A stretch of 64,000 bases of DNA from JBBWZH01 sp035544115 (GTDB lineage Bacteria > Actinomycetota > Actinomycetes > Mycobacteriales > CADCTP01): positions 6,944,001 through 7,008,000 of the forward strand of contig OY970235.1 of NCBI GenBank assembly GCA_963714145.1, written 5' to 3'. Positions 52,993 to 63,780 of this stretch are shown piece after piece (the stretch's first letter is position 1; each line of letters begins with the position of its first letter). Under the pieces are notes generated by a model, which worked only from the letters and a program-made list of their open reading frames with translations, did not search any database and was not told where the DNA came from. Position numbers and translations under genes: made by a program.

Positions 52993-53931
52993 TCAGCTGC
53001 CGAGGCCGTCGTCGACCGGGGTGTCCTCCGGCTTGAGGTCGAGGCCGGCGGCGCGGGCCTGCTCGGCCAGCAGTACGGCGAAATCCTCACTGCTGTGGCC
53101 GGCCCCGATCGCCGCCTGGATCAGCTGCGCGGTGGCCGCGGCGATCGGCATCGGCACGTCCATCGCCCGGGCCGCGGCCAGCCCGAGGTCGAAGTCCTTG
53201 CGCAGCAGCACCGGGGTGAAGGTGGGCGTGTAGTCCAGCCGCACGTACGCCGGGGACTTGTAGCGGGTGAACATCGAGCCCACCACGCTGTCGTTGATGA
53301 AGCTGAGCAGCGCGGCCCGCGGCACGCCGCCCTTCTCGGCCAGCACGGTGATCTCGGCCAGGGACTGCGCCATCACCCCGAGCAGCAGGTTGTGGCAGAT
53401 CTTCACCAGCCGCGCGGTCTCCCCCTCGCCCACGTACGTGGAGGCCCGGCCGACGATCGCGAGCAGCGGCGCGGCCCGGTCGTAGGCGGCCCGGTCGCCG
53501 GAGACCACCAGGCTCAGCTTGCCGGCCGCGACCACCTTGCCGTTGCCGCTGACCGGCGCGGCCAGGAACTCCGCGCCGCGCTCGGCGCAGGCCGCCCGCA
53601 TCGCCGCGGACGACTCGTTCGAGACGGTCGAGCAGTCGATCACCAGCGCCGGCACGGCGGCCTGGCGGAGCAGCCCGCCGTCGCCGGTGAGCACCTGTTC
53701 CAGGTCGGCGGACGCGGCCACCATGGTGAACACCACGTCCCGGTCGGCCAGCTCGGCGATCGTGTCGACCACGGTCGCGCCGTGTTCGGCCAGCGGCTCG
53801 GCCTTGGCCCGGGTGCGGTTCCAGGCGGCCAGCTCTACGCCGGCGGTGGCCAGCCGGGCCGCCATCGCGGCGCCCATCCGGCCGGTGCCGATCCAGCCGA
53901 CCCGGTCTGCTGGGAGGTCCGATCCGGACAT
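52993..53931 (-). CDS. NAD(P)-dependent 3-hydroxyisobutyrate dehydrogenase-family oxidoreductase
   Basis: A 312-aa beta-hydroxyacid dehydrogenase: dinucleotide loop GWIGTGRMGAAMAARL, substrate-binding APVSGNGKVVAAGKLSLVVSG, and catalytic Lys in KICHNLLLGVM. Substrates of this family are short beta-hydroxy acids or imines. ATG 53931 has AGGGG 7 bases upstream; an earlier in-frame ATG (53967) would lie across the operator. It is the last gene of the LacI-type regulon on this strand and has its own operator-promoter in the 57-base gap behind the hydrolase. Confidence 0.9.
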   Translation of the reverse strand: MSGSDLPADRVGWIGTGRMGAAMAARLATAGVELAAWNRTRAKAEPLAEHGATVVDTIAELADRDVVFTMVAASADLEQVLTGDGGLLRQAAVPALVIDCSTVSNESSAAMRAACAERGAEFLAAPVSGNGKVVAAGKLSLVVSGDRAAYDRAAPLLAIVGRASTYVGEGETARLVKICHNLLLGVMAQSLAEITVLAEKGGVPRAALLSFINDSVVGSMFTRYKSPAYVRLDYTPTFTPVLLRKDFDLGLAAARAMDVPMPIAAATAQLIQAAIGAGHSSEDFAVLLAEQARAAGLDLKPEDTPVDDGLGS

Positions 53932-53945
53932 GGCCGCCCCTTTCT

Positions 53946-53992
53946 GCAATCGATTGCTATCCATCATTGAATGCGCTCCGTAGCGGTGTCAA
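53946..53992 (-). promoter_or_regulatory. Promoter plus LacI-type operator 1
   Basis: On the minus strand: TTGACA (53992-53987), an 18-base spacer, AATGAT (53968-53963), then the palindrome GCAATCGATTGC (53957-53946) over the likely transcription start. The -35 overlaps the end of the hydrolase gene. The palindrome has the CG centre typical of LacI-family sites and recurs at 60186. Confidence 0.75.
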
Positions 53993-55056
53993 GGCGCCAG
54001 CCGCGCGGCCACCCAGTCGGCGGTGAACGGACGGTGCTGCGGGGCGACGTTCATCGCGCCGTGGTTGCCGCAGTCGAGCAGCAGCAACCGGGCGTCACCG
54101 CCCGCCGCGGTCACCTCGCTGACCAGCCGCTGCGCATGCTGGTACGGGATCAGCCGGTCGAGCCGGCCGGAGACGACCAGCAGCGGGGCGCGGATGGACG
54201 CGGTCCGCCCGGCCAGGTCGAGGGTGCTGGCGCGGGCCCGGGCGTCCGCGTCGTCGGCCGCGCCGGACCGGGCCTGGAACGCGGCCCGGGTCAGCGCCGG
54301 CAGCCGGGGCCAGCAGTCGCCGAAGTTGTACGGCCCGGCCAGCGCCACGCAGGCGCGCACCCGCGGGTCGCCGCTGGCCACCCGGGGCGCGTAGTAGCCG
54401 CCGAGGCTCACCCCCCAGACGGCGAGCCGGCCGGGATCGACGCCGGGCGCGGCGGCCAGCGCGTCCAGGATCGCCGCGCCGGGCACCTCCCAGTCGCCGC
54501 GGATCGGCAGGTCGTACTCGGCCTCGCCCTGACCGGGGCCGTCCACGCTGAACGTGGCCAGGCCGCGGTCCAGGAACAGCCGCTCGGTGGAGCGGAACTC
54601 CTCCTTGGCCGAGTCCAGCCCGGGCAGCAGCGCCACCGCCGGGTGCGGGCCCGCACCGGGCGGCAGCCGCAGGATGCCGACCATCGCGCCGGTCCCGAAC
54701 GGGATGGTGATCCGCCGCCCGGGCGGGTCGAGGTGCGGCAGCGCGTCGTCCAGGCAGCGCACCGCGGCCGCGTGCGCCGTCCGGAGCTGGTCGTAGTCCT
54801 GCACGAACAGGAACTTGGCGAAGTGGTAGTAGACCGCGGCCTGGGCCAGGTGCTCGCCGGCCGACCGGGTGCGGCCCTCGGCCAGCGCGGCCCGGCCGAG
54901 TTCCTCGTGCTCGCCGCCGACCGCCGACCAGGCCCTGCACCAGCCGTCCCAGCTGGTCAGCTCGGACCGGATCCGGTCGAAGTCGGAGACCGTCACGCCG
55001 TTCGTGGTGAACCGGGGCGACCAGTGCGAGATCGCCGACGCGAGTTGCTCGTCCAT
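53989..55056 (-). CDS. Alpha/beta hydrolase of the dihydropseudooxynicotine hydrolase-like type
   Basis: A 355-aa hydrolase with a helical N-terminal cap (about 110 residues) and an alpha/beta core: oxyanion region LLPGLDSAKEEF, nucleophile Ser in GVSLGGYYAP, Asp in VVSGRLDRLIPY and His in CGNHGAMN. Cap plus core resembles the C-C bond hydrolases acting on 2,6-dihydropseudooxynicotine and related proteins; true substrate unknown. Its ATG overlaps the end of the LivF gene, so it is expressed with the transporter, suggesting it acts on the imported compound. Confidence 0.85.
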   Translation of the reverse strand: MDEQLASAISHWSPRFTTNGVTVSDFDRIRSELTSWDGWCRAWSAVGGEHEELGRAALAEGRTRSAGEHLAQAAVYYHFAKFLFVQDYDQLRTAHAAAVRCLDDALPHLDPPGRRITIPFGTGAMVGILRLPPGAGPHPAVALLPGLDSAKEEFRSTERLFLDRGLATFSVDGPGQGEAEYDLPIRGDWEVPGAAILDALAAAPGVDPGRLAVWGVSLGGYYAPRVASGDPRVRACVALAGPYNFGDCWPRLPALTRAAFQARSGAADDADARARASTLDLAGRTASIRAPLLVVSGRLDRLIPYQHAQRLVSEVTAAGGDARLLLLDCGNHGAMNVAPQHRPFTADWVAARLAP

Positions 55057-55843
55057 CAGCCGCCCTCCCGGACCGTGGCGCCGCGCACCGCGGTGCCGTC
55101 CGCGGCGGCGGCCACCGGCGAGCCGCCGACCGTGGCGCCGCCGAGGTAGAGGTTGGCGATCTCCGGGTCGCCGGCCACCTCGGCGGCCGGGCCGTGCAGC
55201 CGCACCACGCCGCCCTCCATCACCACGCCGTGGGTGGCCAGCCCCAGGCCGAGCCGGACGTTCTGCTCGACCAGCAGCACGGTCGTACCGTTGCGGTGCA
55301 GCCGGTCGATCAGCGCGGCGACCGCGGCCAGGCTGCGCGGGTCCAGCCCGAGCGAGGGCTCGTCCAGCATCAGCACCCGCGGCTCGAGCATCAGGCAGCG
55401 GGCGATCTCCACCATCCGGCGCTGGCCGCCGGACAGGTTGCCGGCCGGGGTGCCGGCCCGCTCGGCCACCAGCGGCACCAGTTCCTGCACCGCGGCCACC
55501 CGGCGCCGCAGCAGCGCCTTGTCGCGGCGGATCAGGTAGCCGCCCATCAGCACGTTCTCCCGCACCGACAGCTGCGGGAACAGCGCCTGGGTCTGCGGCA
55601 CCTGGGTCACCCCGCGCCGCAGCACCTGCTCCGGGCGCAGCGAGCCGATCGGCGCGCCGGCCAGCAGCACGGTGCCGGCGCGGGTCGGCAGCAGGCCGCT
55701 GACCACCCGCAGCACGGTCGACTTGCCCGCCCCGTTCGGCCCGACCACGCAGGTGATCGTCCCGGGCTCGCAGCGCAGGTCGACGCCGCGCAGCACGTCG
55801 CCGCCGGCCCCGTAGCCGGCCGTCACCCCGGTCAGCGTCAACA

Positions 55844-55844
<1 letters not shown>
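55056..55844 (-). CDS. livF: Branched-chain-type ABC transporter ATPase (LivF)
   Basis: A 262-aa ATPase of the hydrophobic amino-acid/amide (HAAT) importers: Walker A GPNGAGKST, signature LSGGQRRMVEIARCL, Walker B VLMLDEPSLGLD and EQNVRLGLGLATHGVVMEGG typical of LivF. A C-terminal extension of about 25 Ala/Gly-rich residues follows NLYLGG. Its ATG shares a base with the stop of the LivM-LivG fusion gene. Substrate not necessarily an amino acid. Confidence 0.92.
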
Positions 55845-58002
<2,158 letters not shown>

Positions 58003-58006
<4 letters not shown>

Positions 58007-58884
58007 GGCAGCGCGTCCTCGCGGAGCCGGGCGCCGAACAGGCCCTGCGGCCGGACCAGCAACACCACCACGATCACCGCGTAGAAGACCAGCGTGGACC
58101 ACTGCAGCGAGCCGTACGTGGCGGTCAGCGTCTCGGCCAGGCCGAGCACCAGCGAGCCGACCAGCGCACCGGGCATGCTGCCCATCCCGCCGAGCACGAT
58201 GATGCCGAGCAACCGGGAGATCCAGTCGTAGTGCGAGGCCGGGAAGAACGGGTACAGCACCGACATGATCGAGCCGCCGACCCCGGTGGTGGCGGTGCCG
58301 AGCGCGAACGCCAGCGCGGCGGTGCCGGTGGCGGCCACCCCGACCAGCGCCGCGCCGGACGGGTTCTGCGCGCAGGCCCGGATCGCCCGGCCGGTCCAGG
58401 TGCGGGTGAGGATCAGGTAGAGCGCCGCCAGCACCGCGGTCGCGGCCAGGAAGCCGAACACCTGCGGCTTGGGCAGGTTCAGCGCGCCGACCCGGAACGA
58501 CTCGTCGAAGTAGGACGGTGTCGCGGAGCGGAACCGGTTGCCCGCGGTCACGTTCAGGATGCCCTCGATGGTGAGCGCCAGGCCGAACGTGAGCAGCACC
58601 GACATGGACGCCGGCATCCCGCGCACCCGGACGATCGCGGTCCGGTAGAGCAGCCAGCCGAACCCGAACATGACCGGGGTGAGCAGCAGCGCGGCCAGCA
58701 GCGGGTCGATCCCGGTGCTGTGCCAGAGCCACCAGGTCAGCATCGCGGCCAGGACCAGGAACGCGCCCTGCGCCACGTTCACGATGCCGAGCACGCCGAA
58801 GATCAACGTCAGGCCGGACGACATCAGCGCGTACACCCCGCCGATCAGCAGCCCGAGCAGCACCGCCTGGACGAACTCGATCAT
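58003..58884 (-). CDS. livH: Branched-chain-type ABC transporter permease (LivH)
   Basis: A 293-aa inner-membrane permease with eight to nine helices. Family blocks: LLIGGVYALMSSGLTLIFGVLGIVNVAQGAF at the start, TAIVRVRGMPASMSVLLTFGLAL, and LLGIIVLGGMGSMPGALVGSLVLG, the loop that contacts the ATPase. 13 bases downstream of the binding-protein gene. Confidence 0.93.
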
Positions 58885-58897
58885 GGCCGCCGGAGCC

Positions 58898-60154
58898 TCA
58901 GTGCCAGCCGGGCTTGGGCTGGATCACCTTCCCGGTGGTGGCGACGTCCTTCGGGGCGACGATCTCGACCCGGCCGGACTGCCACTGGGCCAGCAGGAAG
59001 TCGCCCTTCGGCTCGCCGGTCTCGGTCCAGGACAGCGGGCCGAGGATGGTCTGCACCTCGTTGCCGTGCAGCCAATCGGCGATCGCGGTCTGGTCGATCT
59101 TGCCGACCTTCTCCACCGCGGCCTGCAGCACCTGGGCGGCGGCGAACGCGTCGGCCGCGTCCTCGGCCGGGATCTTGCCCGGGTACGCCTTGTCGTAGCC
59201 GGCCACGAACTCGGCGTTCAGCGGGGTCTTGGCCTTGTCGCTCCAGCTCACCGTGTAGAAGACGCCCTCGGTGTTGGCCGCGCCGATGCCGTCGCTGTAC
59301 TGGCTGCCGTTGCTCGGTGCGGACGTCTGGAACAGCGTCTTCGGCGAGAAGTTGGCCTGCTTGAGCGACCGGGCCAGGCCCACGCCGTCCTCGAAGACCG
59401 CGCCCTGGGCGACCAGGTCGGGCTTCTTGGCGGCGATCGAGCTCGCGATCGTCTGGAAGTTCGCCGTGTCGGCCGGGTAGACCGTCGAGTACACGGTCTG
59501 CACGCCCTCGGCCTCCAGCTGCTTCTGCATCGACTCGATCACCGGCCGGGTGAACGGGTCGTCCTGGGTCGGGTAGGCGGCGGTCTTCGGGCGGTCGGCG
59601 GCCGGCAGGGTCTTGATCCAGTCGACGAACACGTCGGCCTGCCGGGGCGCGGTGGCCTGCTGGGCGAAGAACAGCTTCTTGAAGCCGCGGGTGAACATGG
59701 TCGGGGCGCCGCCGGCCGGCTCCACGTAGACCATGTTGTTCCGCTCGGCCACCGCGGACGCCGGGAAGTTCAGCAGCGAGGAGAACGTGCCGAGCAGCAG
59801 GTTCACCTTGTCCTGGGTGATCAGCTTGGTGTAGTCGGCGACGACCGTGTCCTGGTTGCTGCCGTCGTCGGTGATCTTCAGCTGGACCTGCCGGCCGAGC
59901 AGCCCGCCCTTGCCGTTGACCAGATCCCGCCAGATCTCGTAGCCGCGCTTGGCCTCGGTGCCGGGCTGGGAGAAGTCCCCGGTGAGCGGCAGCGAGATGC
60001 CGATGACGATCGGCCCGGTGGACGAGCCCCCGCCCCCGCCGCTGCCGCCACCGCCGCACGCGGTGAGCAGCAGCAGGGGGCCGGCGACGAGGCCGGCGAG
60101 CAGTCGGGTTCGCCGGGCGGACGGGCGGTGCGGACCGGGCAGCCGGACGGCCAT
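58898..60154 (-). CDS. livK: Branched-chain-type ABC transporter substrate-binding lipoprotein (LivK)
   Basis: A 418-aa periplasmic-binding-fold type 1 lipoprotein. Signal with lipobox LLTAC (Cys33), then a Gly/Ser linker and PIVIGISLPLTGDFSQPGTEAKRGYEIWRDLVNGKGGLLGR, the typical start of the family. First gene of the livK-livH-livMG-livF-hydrolase operon. GGAGGGG lies 2-3 bases before ATG 60154. It recognises the transported compound; identity unknown. Confidence 0.93.
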   Translation of the reverse strand: MAVRLPGPHRPSARRTRLLAGLVAGPLLLLTACGGGGSGGGGGSSTGPIVIGISLPLTGDFSQPGTEAKRGYEIWRDLVNGKGGLLGRQVQLKITDDGSNQDTVVADYTKLITQDKVNLLLGTFSSLLNFPASAVAERNNMVYVEPAGGAPTMFTRGFKKLFFAQQATAPRQADVFVDWIKTLPAADRPKTAAYPTQDDPFTRPVIESMQKQLEAEGVQTVYSTVYPADTANFQTIASSIAAKKPDLVAQGAVFEDGVGLARSLKQANFSPKTLFQTSAPSNGSQYSDGIGAANTEGVFYTVSWSDKAKTPLNAEFVAGYDKAYPGKIPAEDAADAFAAAQVLQAAVEKVGKIDQTAIADWLHGNEVQTILGPLSWTETGEPKGDFLLAQWQSGRVEIVAPKDVATTGKVIQPKPGWH

Positions 60155-60185
60155 GTCCCCTCCTAGCTGAGGGCGGCTTGCGCTC

Positions 60186-60231
60186 GCAATCGATTGCGAT
60201 GGAGCATGCGAGCGGACGGGACGGGTGTCAA
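60186..60231 (-). promoter_or_regulatory. Promoter plus LacI-type operator 2
   Basis: On the minus strand: TTGACA (60231-60226), 17-base spacer, CATGCT (60208-60203), then GCAATCGATTGC (60197-60186; the palindrome extends to CGCAATCGATTGCG). Same order and nearly the same spacing as at operator 1. Confidence 0.75.
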
Positions 60232-60296
60232 GGGGTCGTGTCGGTTCCGTAACGTGGCCGGCGCGGCTGGCGGTGGCACCATCTGCGGCGTCAACT

Positions 60297-60310
60297 CACA
60301 ATCGTTTGTG
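60297..60310 (+). promoter_or_regulatory. LacI-type operator 3
   Basis: CACAATCGTTTGTG, arms CACAA/TTGTG and core CAATCGTTTG like the other sites, 11 bases before the ATG at 60322. Bound repressor would block the ribosome-binding region's transcription start. A good -35/-10 pair was not found here. Confidence 0.55.
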
Positions 60311-60321
60311 CTGGAGGGTGG

Positions 60322-61425
60322 ATGGCGGCGGCACTGCGGCTCGGCACGTTCAGCCCGTCGGTCGTGCTGCGGGTGGCCCGCGCCGCCGGCCTGCTGGACC
60401 GGCTCGGCGTGGCGGTGGACGAGCAACCGGTGCCGTCCTCGCCGGCGCAGTTCCGGGCGCTGCTGGCCGGCGACCTGGACGCGGTCCTGACCAGCCCGGA
60501 CAACGTCCTGGCCTACCGGCTGCTGCCGGCCAACCCGCTCGGCCGGACCGCCGACGTACGCATCCTGCTCGGCGTCGACCGCGGCCTCGGCCTGGCCCTG
60601 TACGCCCGCCCCGGGCTGGGCCGGGCCGCCGGGCCCGAGCCGGCCGCCGGGTCCGAGCCGGCCGCCGGGTCCGAGCCGGCCGCCGGGTCCGAGCCGGCCG
60701 CCGGGTCCGAGCCGGCCGCCGGGTCCGAGCCGGCCGCCGGACCGGCCCGGGCGGTCGGCGCCCGCCCGGTGCCGCCGGCCGGGCCGGGCGGCGGCATCCA
60801 GGCCGTGCGCGGTGGGACGGTCGGGGTGGACGTGGCCGAGTCGGGCTTCGCGTTCGCGCTGTACGAGGTGCTGGCGATGGCCGGGCTGCGCCGGGACGCG
60901 GACTACCGGGTGGTCGAGCTCGGCTCGACACCGCGCCGGCTGGACGCGCTGCTGGCCGGTGACTGCGACGCCACCATGCTGAACGCCGGCAGCGACCTGC
61001 GCGCGGCGGCGGCCGGCTGCCGCCGGCTGGCCCGCGCGGTCGACGCCTGCCGGCCGTACCTCGGCACCGTGCTCGCCGCCACCGGCGCCGCCTGCGAGCA
61101 GCCCGACAACCAGCTGAACGCGCTGGTCACCGCCCTGCGAACGGTCCTGCGCGGGCTCGGCCCGGGCAGCGGTCCACAACTGCGGGAGGTCGCGGAGCGG
61201 GCGGTCGCGGGGTTGGGGTTCGGCCCGGCGGACGCCCGGGCCTACGTGGCCCGGCTGGCCGACCCGGCCGAGGGGCTGGTGCTCGACGGTGAGCCGGATC
61301 CGGCGGCGCTGGTCGGCGTCCAGCGGTTGCGGCAGCGGCACACCCGGCTGGCCGGGCTCGACCCGGACGACCTGACCGCCGTGCCGGCCGGTCTGGTGGA
61401 CCGTCGGTTCCTGGCCGGCCGGTGA
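60322..61425 (+). CDS. Substrate-binding-like protein without signal peptide
   Basis: A 367-aa protein with the periplasmic-binding type 2 (NMT1/TauA-like) fold: LRLGTFSPSVVLRVARAAGLL, LLAGDLDAVLTSPDNVLAYR, GGTVGVDVAESGFAFALYEVL and LLAGDCDATMLNAGSDL. It begins directly with the first strand, so it stays in the cytosol, unlike a transport binding protein. Six to seven tandem GSEPAA units interrupt the fold near residues 105-145. The next gene, an MFS transporter, overlaps by 4 bases. A cytosolic ligand sensor or an enzyme of the same fold are possible roles. Confidence 0.75.
   Translation: MAAALRLGTFSPSVVLRVARAAGLLDRLGVAVDEQPVPSSPAQFRALLAGDLDAVLTSPDNVLAYRLLPANPLGRTADVRILLGVDRGLGLALYARPGLGRAAGPEPAAGSEPAAGSEPAAGSEPAAGSEPAAGSEPAAGPARAVGARPVPPAGPGGGIQAVRGGTVGVDVAESGFAFALYEVLAMAGLRRDADYRVVELGSTPRRLDALLAGDCDATMLNAGSDLRAAAAGCRRLARAVDACRPYLGTVLAATGAACEQPDNQLNALVTALRTVLRGLGPGSGPQLREVAERAVAGLGFGPADARAYVARLADPAEGLVLDGEPDPAALVGVQRLRQRHTRLAGLDPDDLTAVPAGLVDRRFLAGR
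60628..60740. repeat. 18-bp tandem repeat coding for GSEPAA
   Basis: About six units of GCCGCCGGGTCCGAGCCG in the binding-protein-like gene. A multiple of three, so the frame is kept when copies change. Prone to slippage. Confidence 0.85.
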
Positions 61426-62615
61426 CGGCCGAGGTCGCCGGCAGCGCCGGTCGGACCCGCCGGTTGCTGCAGCTGACCACGCTGGTCAGCAGCCTGGACC
61501 GGTTCGCGATGCCGCCGATGCTGCTGGCCATCGCGCACGGGCTGGACGTGCCGCTGGCCCGGGCGGCGCAGGCGGCCAGCGCGTACTACCTGGCGTACGG
61601 GCTGCTGCAGCCGGTCTGGGGGCTGGTCTCGGATCGGCTCGGGCTGGTCCGGACGATCCGGCTCACTCTGCTGCTGGCCGCCGCCGGCACCGCGACCGCC
61701 GCGCTGGCGACCGGCCCGGGCGCGCTGATCGCGTCCCGGGCGGTTGCCGGCGCCTGCTTCGGCGCGGCGATCCCGAGCACGCTGGTGTACGTCGGGGACA
61801 CGGTCCCGTCCGCGCGGCGGCAGCGCGACATCACCGACCTGATGGTGGGCGTGGCCTGCGGCACCGCGGTGGCGACCGCGCTGGCCGGGGTGGTCGCCGA
61901 CCGGCTGAGCTGGCGCTGGGCGTTCGCCGGCACCGGCACGCTGGCGGTGCTCCTGGTGGCGCTGCTGCGCCGGCTGCCCGAGCCGGCGTCGCACCGCCGG
62001 CACGAGTCCGCGCTGACCCAGTTCCGCAGCGTGTTCGCGGCCCGGCCGGCCCGGCTGGTGATCGCGCTGGCGTTCGTGGAGGGCGCGATCCTGCTCGGCG
62101 GGCTGACCTACCTGCCGGCCGCCGTGCAGGCCGGCGGCGCCGACGCGACCACGGCCGGGCTGGTCACCGCCGCGTTCGGGGTGGCGACGCTGGCCGCCGC
62201 GCCGGCGGTGGCCCGGCTGTCCCGGCGGGTCCGGCCGGCCCGGCTGGTCGCGGTGGGCGCGGCCTGCCTGGTCGGGGCGTGGCTGCTGGTGGCGGTGTCG
62301 GCGGCGGCCGCCGTCGCGCTGGTCTCCTGCCTGCTGCTCGGCGCGGCCTGGGCGGCGATGCACTCGACCCTGCAGACCTGGGCCACCCAGGTGGTGCCGG
62401 CGGCCCGGGCGACCGCGGTCGCGATGTTCGCCTGCGCGCTGTTCGCCGGCAGCGCGATCGGCGCGCTGGTCTTCGGCGGCCTCGCCTCGGCCGACCGGTA
62501 CGGCCTGATCTTCGCCTGGTCCGCCGCGGTCGCGGTGCCGCTCGGGGTGGCCGGCGCGATCGGGCGGGCCCGCTTCACCGACCCCGAGCGGCCCGAGCCG
62601 GTGGCCCCGGCATGA
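61422..62615 (+). CDS. MFS transporter
   Basis: A 397-aa major facilitator with 12 predicted helices. Visible: N-terminal basic segment, the loop 2-3 motif variant GLVSDRLGLVRTI, SRAVAGACFGAAIPSTLVYVGDTVP and the symmetric second half with RLSRRVRPARLVAVG. GTG start overlapping the upstream gene by 4 bases. Located in the LacI-type regulon, so it probably imports or exports the same class of compound. Confidence 0.88.
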   Translation: MTAEVAGSAGRTRRLLQLTTLVSSLDRFAMPPMLLAIAHGLDVPLARAAQAASAYYLAYGLLQPVWGLVSDRLGLVRTIRLTLLLAAAGTATAALATGPGALIASRAVAGACFGAAIPSTLVYVGDTVPSARRQRDITDLMVGVACGTAVATALAGVVADRLSWRWAFAGTGTLAVLLVALLRRLPEPASHRRHESALTQFRSVFAARPARLVIALAFVEGAILLGGLTYLPAAVQAGGADATTAGLVTAAFGVATLAAAPAVARLSRRVRPARLVAVGAACLVGAWLLVAVSAAAAVALVSCLLLGAAWAAMHSTLQTWATQVVPAARATAVAMFACALFAGSAIGALVFGGLASADRYGLIFAWSAAVAVPLGVAGAIGRARFTDPERPEPVAPA

Positions 62616-62670
62616 CGCGCCGACCCGGATCCGGCGGGACGGATGGTGCCGGTGGGGCCGGTGCGGCGGA

Positions 62671-62682
62671 GCAATCCATTGC
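62671..62682 (+). promoter_or_regulatory. LacI-type operator 4 (autoregulation)
   Basis: GCAAT-CC-ATTGC, the same arms as operators 1 and 2 with a changed centre, 31 bases before the LacI-family ATG at 62714. Confidence 0.55.
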
Positions 62683-62713
62683 AGCCGGTGCCGGCGTCCC
62701 GGATATTCGTCCC

Positions 62714-63739
62714 ATGACCAGGCCGCCGACGCTGCGGGACGTGGCCGACAGCGCGGGCGTGCACCCGGCGACCGCGTCCCGGGCGCTGAACCCGGAGACC
62801 CGCCGGCTGGTCAACACCGAGACCGCGGAGCGGGTGATCCGGGCCGCGGCGGCGCTCGGCTACCGGCCCAACCCGATCGCGCGCAGCCTGAAGACGTCCC
62901 GGTCGACCAGCGTCGGCCTGGTCATCCCGGACCTCACCAACCCGCTGTTCCCGCCGATCGTGCGGGGCATCGAGGACGTGCTCGGCCCGGCCGGCTACAA
63001 CGCCTGGATCGTGAACACCGACAACGACCCGGACCGGGAGCAGGCGCAGATCGAGTCGTTGCGGTTCCGCCAGGTGGAGGGGCTGATCGTGGCCACCGCC
63101 CGGCTGGAGCACCCGTTCCTGGACGGGCTGGCCGCGGCCGGGCTGCCGCTGGTGCTGGTGAACCGGCGGATGTCCCGCGGCGACATCCCGTCGGTGACCG
63201 CCGACGACGCGGCCGGCGTGGCGCTGGCCATGGCGCACCTGGTCGAGCTCGGGCACCGCCGGATCGCGCACCTCGCCGGCCCGCAGCACACCTCGACCGG
63301 CCGGACCCGGGCCAACGCGTTCCGGCAGGCGCTGGCCGACCACGGCCTGCCGGACGAGCCGGCGCTGCGGGTCGAATGCGCCTCCTGGACCGAGCTGGCC
63401 GGTGCCGCCGGGCTGCGCGAACTGCTCGACGCGGGCGTCGACTGCACCGCGATCCTGGCCGGCAACGACCTGATCGCGCTGGGCTGCTACGACGCGCTGG
63501 CCGATCGCGGCGCCCGCTGCCCGGACGACATCAGCATCGTCGGCTTCAACGACATGCCGTACGCGGACAAGCTGAACCCGCCGCTGACCACCGTCCGCAT
63601 CCCGCACTACGCGATCGGCGCCGAAGGCGCCCAACTCCTGCTCGACCGGCTGCGCGACCCGCACCGGCACACCCGCTCGGTGGTCCTCCCGCTGACCCTG
63701 GTCGTCCGCGGTTCCACCGCGCCGGCCCGCCGCGGCTGA
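62714..63739 (+). CDS. LacI-family transcriptional regulator
   Basis: A 341-aa repressor. HTH at the N-terminus (TLRDVADSAGVHPATASRALN), hinge YRPNPIARSLKTSRS, then a type 1 periplasmic-binding-like effector domain (VGLVIPDLTNPLFPPIVRGIED to IVGFNDMPYADKLNPPLTTVRIP). The HTH is of the SRAL type that recognises CG-centred palindromes, matching the GCAATCGATTGC sites in this cluster. Effector probably the transported compound or its product. ATG 62714 begins the family-typical start. Confidence 0.92.
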   Translation: MTRPPTLRDVADSAGVHPATASRALNPETRRLVNTETAERVIRAAAALGYRPNPIARSLKTSRSTSVGLVIPDLTNPLFPPIVRGIEDVLGPAGYNAWIVNTDNDPDREQAQIESLRFRQVEGLIVATARLEHPFLDGLAAAGLPLVLVNRRMSRGDIPSVTADDAAGVALAMAHLVELGHRRIAHLAGPQHTSTGRTRANAFRQALADHGLPDEPALRVECASWTELAGAAGLRELLDAGVDCTAILAGNDLIALGCYDALADRGARCPDDISIVGFNDMPYADKLNPPLTTVRIPHYAIGAEGAQLLLDRLRDPHRHTRSVVLPLTLVVRGSTAPARRG

Positions 63740-63743
63740 CCCG

Positions 63744-63780
63744 CGGCTGACCCGCGGCCCGTCGCCGGCCGGGTCAGCCG
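63744..63780. terminator. Terminator-like hairpin between convergent genes
   Basis: CGGCTGACCCG (63744-63754) pairs with CGGGTCAGCCG (63770-63780), 15-base loop. The right arm contains the stop codon of the 2Fe-2S gene. Confidence 0.55.
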
